Below, in pieces: positions 12,301 to 25,100 of a stretch of 64,000 nucleotides of DNA; the stretch's first letter is position 1, and each line of letters starts with the position of its first letter. Made by a program: the position numbers and the translations under genes. Source of the stretch: Acholoe squamosa (Eukaryota; Annelida; Polychaeta; Phyllodocida; Polynoidae); the NCBI GenBank assembly GCA_949317995.1, contig OX439036.1, positions 107,363,669 to 107,427,668 on the forward strand, read 5' to 3'. The notes beneath the pieces are model-generated. The model made no database searches, was not told the DNA's origin, and was given only the letters and a program-made list of their open reading frames with translations.

Positions 12301-15300
12301 AGGTGAAACATGGTAGGTATATGTGGCCTTAAAATCTTCTCCTACAAAGGTCAATGCAAATAAGTTGTGTTGATGCACCAAATATGGTAAATAGATGTGG
12401 GTGCTCATTCTCCTTACATAGTACGTGGAAACTGGTAGTCGTGTTGTAGTGATATCCTGCAGGTTGATGGTCTAAGACTATGCTAGGAGAGGAGACTGGA
12501 ATAGAATCATTACATGGCTCGGGCCTTGTTCACCATATATGGGCATGGATCAGTTTTAGGTAGGTAACTACACCTGACTAACATGACTGATGTTTGATTG
12601 ATCTAGACACAGTTAGGATTAGCTACCTGTCACCACACAAATTAAGCCAGTTGGGTGTGAAGGCAGGGGGCAGGGTTGGTAGGTGGTGACACCATGAGAC
12701 AATCACCAGTGGGTATAGTAGGCAGGGGGAGGGTGGGTGGATGGTTGCAGGTAGGAAGGCACACCACTGGGTGTAGGAGGTGGGGGGACACTCAGCTACT
12801 GCTTAGCAGTCCTGGGTGGGTGGGGGACTACTCAGTCATGCCTCAGTAGTTCTGGTTGGGCAGTAGGGTCAGTGGCTTAGTAGGAGACCACAGGGGCTAT
12901 CAAAATAAAGTGGTGGGAGGGGGGGGGGTCTGATCCAGCACCAATCTCAGATCTCAGTAAGAGTATATACCTGTATTATGCTACAGGTGTAGATTGATGT
13001 TAAGATATCAGTAAGGCTGTATATATACTATAGGGTTGGACTGATGCAATCCTATTTTTTCTCCCACTTTCTCTGCTCTCTTGTTCCACGGCCCCCCATA
13101 CTGGTAACTGGTTACCATTTGAACTGGTCTCACTTAAAATTGCTGTCTAGTTATACATTCTCATATCTAGGAATATTTGAGCAGATTTTTAATATAATTT
13201 GGTTAATCTGATTTATCACTAAATAGTGAATAGATTTATGGATCTAGACTTGTTTTGATGCCAGCCCCTTAAACAGTGGCTTAGTGTATTGATGCATTAT
13301 GCAAAGCTTCCAAGAAATGTGCGATAACTGCATGAACACTAGTCTACAGGCATCGCACAGCTCTGAAAGTCTAAATGCCTGTTTCTGCTTAGTGAGTGGA
13401 AGCCTTAAGATTTTCCTGATTTGGGGGATTTTCAAGTTTCAAAGGCCTATTCATTCTTATCACATCATGAATATTTTGGTAATACATATAGCTCCACACA
13501 CTAAGGAGGAGAAGAATTCTGAGAATGCGCCTCCCGGTCTGCCTGGTGTCGAGACAATGCTGCCCTTACTCCTCACGGCGGTCAACAACCGACGCCTCAC
13601 CATTGATGTGAGTTTGTCAATCTTTTAGCTGTTGTGAAGCATTGATGTTTTTTAAATGCTTACAAAATCTTGTAATATGCTTCATTTTAGTTGCCATAAA
13701 ATGGGCCTCTCTCATAAATGCAAAGAATGTAAACATGAAGGAATACAGGCGGATGAGGCCCAGCGAGTCTGTGAGTTGACTCGCTGGGACGGCATTCACG
13801 CTTTGTCCTGACCCTACAGAAATGATGTCGGTATTCATAGAATAACCTGCATGATGCATGAATGCAGCCGGGATCAGTATACTTGCCAGAGATGCATTCA
13901 TGCATCATGCCGAGCAGTGGGCATGATGCATCATTCATGCATCATGCCGAGCAGTGGGCATGATGCATCATTCATGCATCATACCGAGCAATGGGCATGA
14001 TGCATTTATGCATTAGTGATACTTTAAGGACAAAAACAAAAACCGTTCGCTGGTATAAGCTGTGGCTAGTACCAGAATCCAAATAAAAATGCTGCTTATA
14101 CAGGGGTGTGAAATTTCCGCGGAAATGCGGAAATCGCGTTTTTGGTGCTCAGAAAGACCATTATTGAGATGCAAATCCACTGAGAAAAGAAATTACCATT
14201 TGTAGGGGGGGGGGGGTCTGACTTGGAATGTCTGCCAATGTCATTCCAGATTGAGAATTGTTGGCCTCCCAATTGTTATTCCAAACATCCTTGTACAACA
14301 GAGTGTGGTTATGTTTTGCCCAAATAACATTAAAATCACTTTAATTAAGCTTTATCCTACATAAAAGCATTAACTAGCAAGCCGTATATTACACTTCAGA
14401 GGAAATGGGTTTCGGGATTTCACACCCCTGTTATAGGAACCTGTCAAGTTGCGGCTTATACGAGAGTATTTTACACTGTAAAACTGTACTGAACTCGCAA
14501 TTTTCAAGCCTTGGCTGAAGCTTATAGCTTCTCTCAAAGTGGATGGTCCTGCTTATACGAGGACCATCTATTATTACAGAAAAATGAATGTACTACCTTG
14601 TGAATGAAGCCTAACCTAAAATCACCCTTTGTACCTCTACATTCAGGACATTGTGGCCAAGCTGCACACCAACCCGCGGCGGATCTTCCACCTCCCGGAG
14701 CAAGAGGACACCTACGTGGAGGTGAATATGGATGAGGAGTGGGAGATTCCTACTGCCATGCCCTACTCTAAGGCACAGTGGACGCCCTTCGCTGGCCGCA
14801 AGGTCAAAGGGTCGGTGAGACGTGTCGTCTTACGAGGGGAGGTCAGCTACATAGACGGACAGGTGAGAGATTTTGTGTTGAAATTATAGTACCGTAATCT
14901 CCCGCGTAGAAGGCGCGTCTTCTACGCCAAACAAAATGCTGCTGGGTCTTATACGCGGGAGGGTAATTGCCTTGAGTTGGGGGTGCGCCTTATACGCGGG
15001 TTTTTCCAACATCTCATTTGGGAAAATGCGCCGATGACAGCTTGAACTCATAGCGCCAGCACCGCGGCAGACCGAGAGGTGTCAACGCGCTTGGCGGGTT
15101 CAAGCCGACCGTGTGCCGATGACAGCATAGACTCAACAGGTTGACAATGCGGTGTGGCTTGCCGGGGTGTAGGGGACACGTGGGCCGATGACAGCATCGA
15201 CTCATAGCGCTAGCGCCGCGGCAGACTGGGAGGTGTCGACGCGCTCGCCGGGGATAAGGCCCACCATACGCCGATGACAGCTTGAACTCATATAGCCAGC

Positions 15301-18300
15301 AGCGCGGCAGACCGGGAGGTGTCGACGGGCGCTCGGCGGGTTTGACGCCGACCGTGTGCCGCTGACAGCTTGAACTCATATAGCCAGCACCGCGGCAGAC
15401 CGGTCGGTGTAGATTTGCTCGGCGGGTTTTGACGCCGACCGTGTGCCGATGACAGCTTGAACTCATAGCGCCTGCACCGCGGCAGACCGGTCGGTGTACA
15501 GGCGCTCAGCGGGTTTGACGCCGACCGTGTGCCGATGACAGCTTGAACTCATAGAGCCTGCACCGCGGCAGACCGGTCACTGTAGAATAGGGGGTGGGGA
15601 GGGGGGGGGCGCCTTCTACGCGAAACAGCCCCCCTGTGAGTTGGGGGGGGGCGCCTTATACGCGGGTTTTTCCGGAAATCGATCCAGAAGAGGTACGTGC
15701 GCCTTCTACGTGAAAAGGCCTTCTCTGAGTTGGGGGGGCGCCTTCTACGCGAGCTGCGCCTTCTACGCGGGAGATTACGGTACCATAAATCCCCACTCTC
15801 CCTTAGTTGCTTTGTGTCACAAGCCAGGGGTATTTAACTTCAAGGAAATTTCATAGGGCAAGTTTGAAGTCAAGGAGAAAAAACCTGTATATATGCAATA
15901 AAAAACATTACTGAACAGTAAACCCAGGGTCATGGAATGTCATGGAATAACAAGTTGTCAGGGAAAGTCATAGAATGTCATGGAATTTCTGGAAATTTCA
16001 TCATTTGTCATGAAAAGTCATGGAAACTGGGAAAACTGAATAGGCCTATATCTATTTCAAAATTTATTGGAACATGCCATTTTTCCACGGTGATTGCAGA
16101 AATTTTGTTAGGGTGGGTGATCAGACCCAAAAATTAGTTAATGTCATGGAAGATTTTGATCTTCTTTTTTTTTTTATGGAAATGTCATGGAATTCCAGTC
16201 TGAGGATTTTGTGGGATCCTAACACAGCCAGGAAAGCAATCGAGTTGTCCAGAATTAAACACATAAGGATGACTACATTGTAAGTAGAATATATCATATT
16301 TCATCATTTTTCACTGTTATATACAGGTAATAGCGCAGCCGGGTACAGGTAAAGACGTGACGACGATGCCGCGACAACCGGCAGATCTACCCAGTCTTAG
16401 CGTGCACGTCCCCAAGTCTCCCGTACACAGCAGTCAGCACAGTCCACGCAAGTACACCGACGTACAAGGACCCATGGCCCTGCCTCCCAAAGTCACCCGT
16501 ACCCTGCCCTCAGGTAGGCCTTTATGTGTTTTAGAAATTGTTTAAGCATTATGTTTAGTTGAATTCAATAATCTGTTGTATACATATTATTAGCTTTAAG
16601 GCTCTGTTATCTTCAAGTTTTGCTTAAAATTGTCCATGTGGCGTTGGCATTTGGATCTTAAATTGTGCAGTTATTTATAGTCATGATTTGCAGGAGAAAA
16701 AAAAAGAAATGTCACTGGCAAATGGTGGTAAAATTATAAAAAATAGCAAACCAGTAAAACAAATCGGAGAAAAGCCTATTTCACTAACCTCATGCTGAAA
16801 CGATCAGGGTTGCCTGACATGAACGACAGTATTAAAAAAGATGTCATTAGAAAAGTAATATTGATGTATGCTGGGAACCTTGATACCGTAATCTCCCGCG
16901 TATAAGGCGCGTCTTATCCGGGGGGTTTTAGTTCTCATTGGATCCACAAGAGGGACACCAAAACCTTTCTTTTGATATCTTACATGCCCCCTTGGTCATT
17001 ATAGGACAAAATGGGGCCCAGGAGGGCCCAAGGTGGCCAATGCTACCCATAGGTTTTGAATTTTGAAAATTCATTCAGTAGAACCAAAGTTATGAATTTT
17101 TATTTTTTTTGAGAATTTTCCAAAACTCTAGGTGCGCCTTATACGCGGGAGATTACGGTAATTACATCAAACACATGTGAGATGCCAGTGGCATTTTTAG
17201 CGCGGCGACTCTAAGTCCTACTAGTCAATGGTTCAGAGTCGCCACGGTGTAAGGGATAGGGGAGCCCTGATTTCTATTTTCGTTCACTGTTCTTCTCCTA
17301 TGGACTATTTTGGCACAATATTGAGGCATTGTTATCAGCATATGTATGTACTAATGGTAGATAACTTGTTTTTGTGATATATGTTTAGTTTGGGTATTAT
17401 GATTAGATTAGACATTTCAGCTCCTGGAGCTCTATGGAAGATTAGCATAAGACAAAATTAAGATTCACCAATACATCCCTGTAGGCTTTATCTGATAATT
17501 CTGTGGTCTGAAATTGCTGTATATATGTACTAAAGGTTTCATCTCACGGGTTATGGTATATTTGGATCATATATTCTGTATTTGAAGAAGATATTTACTG
17601 TTTAGAATCTCTATAAATCTCTATGGAGAGACAAATGCTAAACTTGGTGTACCCTGTCTACAGAGGGGAGGGGGTTACCAGTTTGGTGGGGAGGGGCTTG
17701 TGACCAGCTGTATGCTGTTGGGGTTGGTAAGACTGCCACACACAACCCTAGTCATTCTGGGGTCCTTGGTACATATGGTTCTGGGTCATTGAACATGCCC
17801 ACCTCTACCATTTGTAGTGGTCATCTATGGGCAGGCAGAACTTCTCGGTAGTAGACCTAGTAGTACAAGGCAGCACAAGAGTTACAGGGTGAGCCAGATG
17901 GTACAACCTTTAATTGCCTTTGAAGTTAGCTTTCCTATTATTCTATCACTAGACACAAGATTACAAGTTGCCAAGCTATGTCTCACAGGTCTATTCTCTA
18001 CTATTCTATTAAAATCTACAACACTACGGTTTTATTAATCAAGGAAATTAATTTCCAGCCTATTATTTCTTTGCCTGCCGACGGAGCAGTCACTTTTAAG
18101 ACTTGATACTGGGGGAGGGGGTCGAGAGGAAAACTTTGTAGAAGGGGCTAGGAGTTTCATCTGCTTTTTATTCGGTAAGAAAGTTCCCTCTTGTATGAAA
18201 GGATTGTATTACTGGAACTGAAATATATTCCAGTCTGCAGGGATGGCGGCAGGGGCAAAAATATTCTCATCCTTCAGGGGGTAGGCCTTTGTGCATCTAT

Positions 18301-21300
18301 GTGGGATTCCAGTCACTCCTGAAAAGTACCATTTATTTTGGTATTTCAATCTTTGTTTCCCTTTATTTTGTTGAGTTTTATGTTCAATTAGCATTTGTAC
18401 ATAAGGTAAATGGGGACTCACAGCGTCACTAAATAACGACCATAGATAAAAATTATACAAATACCTGTATGCATATATCTGATTTAGATCCCCCATTAGA
18501 AGAAGAACAACAAATAGACTCGGAGGGTGAGTGCGCTACACGTTAACCCTTTGAAGACCATTTATCAGGGGTGTGAAATTTCCGCGGAAACGCGGAAATC
18601 CGCATTTTTGGTGCTCAGAAAGACCATTATTGAGATCTATGCAAATCCACTGAGAAAAGAAATTACCATTTGTAGGGGGGGGGGGTCTGACTTGGAATGT
18701 CTGCCAATGTCATTCCAGATTGAGAATTGTTGGCCTCCCAATTGTAATTCCAAACATCCCTGTACAACAGAGTGTGGTTATATTTTGCCCAAATAACATT
18801 AAAATCACTTTAATTAAGCTTTATCCTACATAAAAGCATTAACTAGCAAGCCGTATATTACACTTCAGAGGAAATGGGTTTCGGGATTTCACACCCCTGA
18901 TTTATGCATCATGCCCATCGGACATCGTGATGCATGAATGCAGCCTTGGTGATTAACTCACCATGGCTTCAGTCACACATCATGCTGACCCTACAGGGTC
19001 GATACTCTTAGAGAATCGGCATGATGCACCAATGAAGTGCGCACAGACATACCCGACAAGACTTGATTGGTGCATTATTCCACCCGATCGGCATAATGCA
19101 CTCCTGCAATAGCAGGCCTTCAAAGTTATTGTACCCATATTACGATAGGGCCATGTCACTTCAAAGTGCTGGGCTTTGTTGTGCTCTGAAATATGAACCA
19201 GTCAGACATTAGCAGCATCTGTTTTCAGCTTGAGCTGTCTGCTCAAACGTGAAAAAGATGTGGAAAATTCTGAACACGGCCGCATATTTCAAAGTGCAGC
19301 GAAGCCTGATACCAAACCGTTTATTGATACTTCCCTTTGTATTCCTTCTCTTTCTTGGGACCAGCATGGGATTTTTCTTAAGATACCAGTTTTCAATTTA
19401 GATCCAAATCTCCCCAATGTATTCATCAAAGTGGACAAGGGGTCTTCAATATATTTTTAACCCCTTCTACATACTGGCCATATTTACCTTTTTTTTTGTT
19501 TCTTTAAATTCACCCAAGTCTTAGTTTTTAGCAAGTAAATATAAAAAAATAATTCTACTGGTCAGATTAATTACAGTCTCAGCAGTTCAGTCCTTTATAA
19601 TGTTTCCCAAAATTCACCCCCTCTCCCCTCCACAAAAAAAAGAAAAAAAAAGAATGTTACTTAAAAATTCAGAGAGGGGACTGTCTCCGCACCATCACCA
19701 ATGTCAGTTTTGTCATGTCTACATTGTATATCTGTCTCATTGTCAAGTCTATAACATAATGTAATGTATGAATATGGCATGAAATAGGCAAGGGCCATAT
19801 TTGGCATTACAAACTTCTGTAATGATGCATTATTGTTATTAACTCGGAAGAGTTATAGGCACCACCATGGATTAAGACCCTTTGAGGGTGCTGAAAATTA
19901 CACGAAAAACTAATTGTTGCCAAAATAAAGCATTAAATAAGTGTTTTCTTCATAAAATATAGTATTGTATGTGTGGCCTAAGTCGTATAGATCATGTGCA
20001 TTCCAAGTGCTTAGTGAAGCAAGGTCTTATCTTATCATAAATCACTGATAACAAATTGGTGGGTGGAATCTGTGCAGAGGTGATGCTGTCAGTATCCAAT
20101 GTTAAAGTATATACATTCCATTAGGAAACCTTTGGATACCTTTTTTCCCACCCTCATGACCCAATACCTGGCTCTCCAAGTAGATGTCTTGTAGTGTTAG
20201 GACAATACTTATTAACAGATTACAGTACTAAACATCTGCTTGGAGCTAGTGACTGGGAGTGCTGATGTCAGACCAAATGCCACCCAGCCCTGTCTCTTCC
20301 GAGTTAGCTGCGTCTACGGCGCATTCCTCTAGTTATAAATCTAAGGTTATTCAGTTGGAAAACTAGTCTTTTAAGTAAAACATGTTCAGTGAATATATAT
20401 GATGAAATGCCAATGTTGTCCTTCAGTTGTTCACCCTGAGGGATGCCTGCAGGGTTATAATAAACATTTCATTTCACAAATGAAAATAAAGTTACTCGCA
20501 TCAACTTTGATACATCATGTCAACCGTTTTCCAGTGTACAATATACCTTGATCGTATAGTGGAACTCTGAGAATCTGCCTAATCATAACCCCAGCGATTT
20601 GAATAGAAAACAAAATTAATCCTTATCTTAATGACAAGAACTCCCTATTTCAGGAATGGAAGCAAGTGAGCGAACACCATCTATGTCACCCACATACAAA
20701 CCCCAGGCTTCATAATAACCTCATAGAATCCAGCTGCGCTTTTATATGTATACCTAACATAGCTTATAAATGTCGATGCCCATTTTGCCCCATTTCAGGA
20801 GCTCAGAGAAAGTCGCCGCGGTTCAGATACCAGTCTGAAGGTGCGATATACCAGTCTGAAGGTGTGGTGGTAGCATTAAGTTAGACACACTGCAACAACG
20901 CTTTGATTAATTAAGGTCTCCTTTACTCACCTAAAGTAACCTTTGACCCCTTAAGGGCTGCTAATGCAGGAGTGCATCATGCCCATTGGTCGGCATGATG
21001 CACCAATAAAGTGCTGGCGAGTCTGCTCGCCAGCACTTCATTGGAGCATTGATCATCATGCCACCCCTCCGGGAGTGTATCAACCCTGTAGAATCGGCAT
21101 GATGCATGAATGCAGCCCTGGCGAGTTACTCACCAGGGCTACATTCATGCATCATGACGATCAATGGGCATGAAGCATTAATGCATGTATAGCCTTTAAA
21201 GAGTTAATGGCCACATTTAATGCTTCAAATAGTTAATACTGTGTGATCCTGATTGTTTGTCAAGGGTTTTATCACTCGCTGAAAAAGTTTGCTTCTACGT

Positions 21301-22075
21301 GGACACTCCTGACGTTGCAGTCTTATTGGATTCACATTACACAATTTGAAAAATTATGTAATCACAATGATTCACCTAGACCAGCTGTTTTAGATGTTCT
21401 GAAAAGCAAGAGTTTTGTTTAGGAGATTTTGTAGATTAAAAAAATTGTTTTAAATAAGGGATTTGTAATAGATGCAGAAAAGCAAACATTAGGGAACTAA
21501 ATTTTAAAGAGATTGTGAGACAGAGGAAAAACTAGAATTCTAAACTACAGCAGTGTAGTTTTCTTTATCTCATGAGATAATCTACGGCACTTTCTTTGAT
21601 CCATATGAAAACTATTAGCATTAAGGTTCTATGATCTAGTACAGTTTCAATTGTGACTATTAGAGTAGGACTTTACTTAGTGTGATTTTCCTAGGTAGAT
21701 TTTGGTTTTGCTTTGTGATGAATCATATTGATTTGTATTGGCCCATACTACCGAGTACTGGGCACCCTGTTTAGGGATGAAAGTCTTCAGGGAATTCCCT
21801 GATGTCAGGGATTTTGAAGTTCCAGGGCCCTATACATTCATATAGAAACCCAGGTTTTTGGGGCGAATATTGGACCATTTCAGGGATTTTCGTGCTATGT
21901 GACTTTCACCCCTGCCTGTTTGATAAGCAAATGCATGATACCCCGTGTAGCCCTGTGTTTTCCGCATTTATACATATTCATTAATGTTGCGTGTGCACAG
22001 GTCGTTTGTAGTGAAAACAATATCCTTATTGCTGATTTACCTAATGGTGTACTCTTGACATAAATATATATATAA

Positions 22076-22147
<72 letters not shown>

Positions 22148-25100
22148 TAAGTTTCCTAATCCATAGGACATAGAAATATATAGTGCCTAAGTTTTGTAAC
22201 TTATCTAGCCTCTCCTTACTTGGACCTGTTTCAATTGAATTAAGTTTATAAAGTGTATTATGCTAAGTAGAATCCAATCTAACCCTATAGCTCTAAGTAT
22301 TTATGAATGTTTGATATAGGATGCCAAACTGTTGATTCAATTAATTTGTGTGTGTGACCTAACAGTAATATTTTGTAGAAATAATGTGTGCAATTTTGAC
22401 TAACCCCAAATCAACCATTCCCAGCCAGGTTTGATCAATACATTCTGTACTAGCTCACAAGTACATTCAGATACATTATAACTAATACTTGTTTCTAAAC
22501 CCCTGTAAATCACTTTCTCTGCAGGTGAGACGGGTAGCCCGTATAACCGTGACGTCATGGGTTCTGGCGACCACCTGACCCCCAGTGGCGCCCATGGCGG
22601 GGCTGCGTTACAGCCCGGCGGGGGACTCATCATGGAGAAACAGTCGATGGTCAGCATCCCGGGACCTATGGGCATGGCCCATTATACACCGGGGATGACC
22701 GGCAGACATGTACTGTCTGTCACCGACTTCAACCGCGACCAGGTAAGTGTCTTTTTCTTCCTTTTTGGCCTAAAAATTCCTAGATGAACTCTTGGTTTAA
22801 CAAACTATGTACAATGTTTGTTACAAAAAAAAAGTGAGTTTAACAACTATGTATATGTATGTTAAAAAAATTACGTTATGGTTTAACAAACTATGCACTA
22901 CTGTAAATTCTCTCGTATAACCCGCGCCCTAACTTAGTTCCGCAACTTTGGGCTGAAGATTAATGCTTTAGTACTTTTCTAAAGAGTTAAATACTCCCAT
23001 ATAAGCTGCACCATTTTGGACCGATCCTACAAGTGCTTTTTGCCCGGGGGGGGGCACTCTATGTCATGTATACACCTATGTGCGGCTGGCAAGGGTACTT
23101 TTTCAAGAAAAAGTCCCTAGCAAGCCTCCTGTTTCAGCCACAGATGTCCCTAGCAAGCCTCCTGTTTCAGCCACAAATGTCCCTAGCAAGGATAAACTTT
23201 CAGCAAAACACCCCGATTTACGCGGGAAATTTTGCAATTTTCATGAAAATAGCATGAACCAAATTCAATCTTCTCCCCAATCAGTGTAAATATATGACAT
23301 TTTGAAATAAATCTAGGATTATTGAGTCAAAAGTGCCCTAGCAAGGGTATGCTTTCGAAGAAAAAAACCCTGAACGAGTGCCCTAGCAAGGCTAAGGGTT
23401 GTCCTGGGTTCAGCCACACACCCGTATCAAAAAAAATTGAAGTGCCCCCCCCCCGCGGCTTTTTGATTTTGGTTCTAGTATAAGCTGTGGAGTATCTCAT
23501 TCTTCCCTGTATGAAGAGAAAATCAACGGTTTGGGTTGAACTGATTATTTACAATATATATTTACAGCTGCACCAACTGTTCAACATGGCGCATAACTTC
23601 CGTCTGAACGTGCATAAGGAGCGGCCACTCGACTACATCCTTAAGGTAAGTATCAACGACACTTACCATATTTAACTCGAAAAAAGCAAGTTATAAGGAG
23701 ACACCCTGGGGCACCACACTTTCAGTCATTTTGGTGGTGCGAATAAGTTTAAAAAAGGATGGAAATTTTATATATAAGAGGCAGAATTACTTAATGAATT
23801 TGTAGTGCCAATAGAGGAGGAGATGTAGGGGCCTTGCAGGAAAAGGTATTTCATTACCAAGTTTTGTAAATTTTGAGAAATTGTCAATAATGTACAGACT
23901 CAGTTGGTTGGCAGCCATAAGACGCTTTTTGTCTCCAATGGTGAAGGTATATGATGTTGATCCATGTATCAACTTTCCCGCCTTTTTTGGCAATGTGGTG
24001 CGATTAGCACAGTTTTGGCGGGAGTTATGCGAATAGTGGCTTGGTGGTGCGAATAACCTGGGTGAGGGAGTGTTGATGCAACAGGATGAGTGCACAACTC
24101 ATGGGGGGCCATCCACAAATAATGTCATGCTGAAGGGGGAGGGGGGGGTCAGGCCCGGCATGAATAAATAAATTTTCCATATACCTTCAGCATTGCAAAA
24201 TTGGCAAAAAAACATGACGAGGGGGGGTCTAAAAAGGTCAAATTTTGCATGATGTCATTTATGGATGGCCCCTGGGAACCAATCACAGGCTTTTCACTTT
24301 TCGAGTTATCAGCAATTAACATTGCTGCATTATATTCAACCTAATAAGCACCCAGGGCGCTTAGAAAATTGTATTGATTTGTAAATACAGCCCAAAATTT
24401 CTATCTTATTAAGTGTCCCCCTTCTTGGCTGTCTAAGTGTTAGTCAACTGTACCAGGCTATTGGCCCGGGGGTATTGGGTTGCATGAAAACCTTCCTATT
24501 AACCCTCAGGCTTACACAGGTGTGAACACACGGGACACCTCTACACAAGTGCTTACATCATTACTTGTGTGTCAGTGTATGAGAATAACCTATAGTCTAC
24601 AAAATCATGACAGCTTGATCCTTTAATAACCCAGACAAATCCGCGGAAATTTATGCTAATGTGAAATTAGGCCTGCTGTGTATGATTTAGGCGATTGTAT
24701 TCAATTATATATCATAATTAGTCTCATGTGTGGTGTGTACAATTCAGGGTAAGGTGATGGCGTCCATGTTCTACGAGGTGAGTACGAGGACGAGCTGCTC
24801 ATTCCAGGCGGCCATGCAGCGTCTCGGTGGAACCGTCATCAACCTCACCGAGATTACCTCCTCTGCCAAGAAGGGCGAAACTCTCCTAGGTAAAATTTAA
24901 AATGCACACACTATGGTTGAGACATAATTGTGAGTCAGTTCTACACTGGATTACATAGAGAGATGTCAGACCTTCACGGGTTCTTCTATTTTCAGAGGTT
25001 GAGAGCCCCATCAAATTTAGTCCCAAGTGCAGTTTTATATATTGAGAAATATTTCACTTGTGATGTGTTCAAGGGCTCCAGAATTTTTCTAACGTTGGAC

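Noticed and set aside
20654-20710. Longer version of the CAD microexon ([14 protein letters not shown])
   Set aside because: The frame is attractive, but no acceptable donor precedes the TAA; cag-gcttca would be a very poor GC donor. Transcripts could reverse this.
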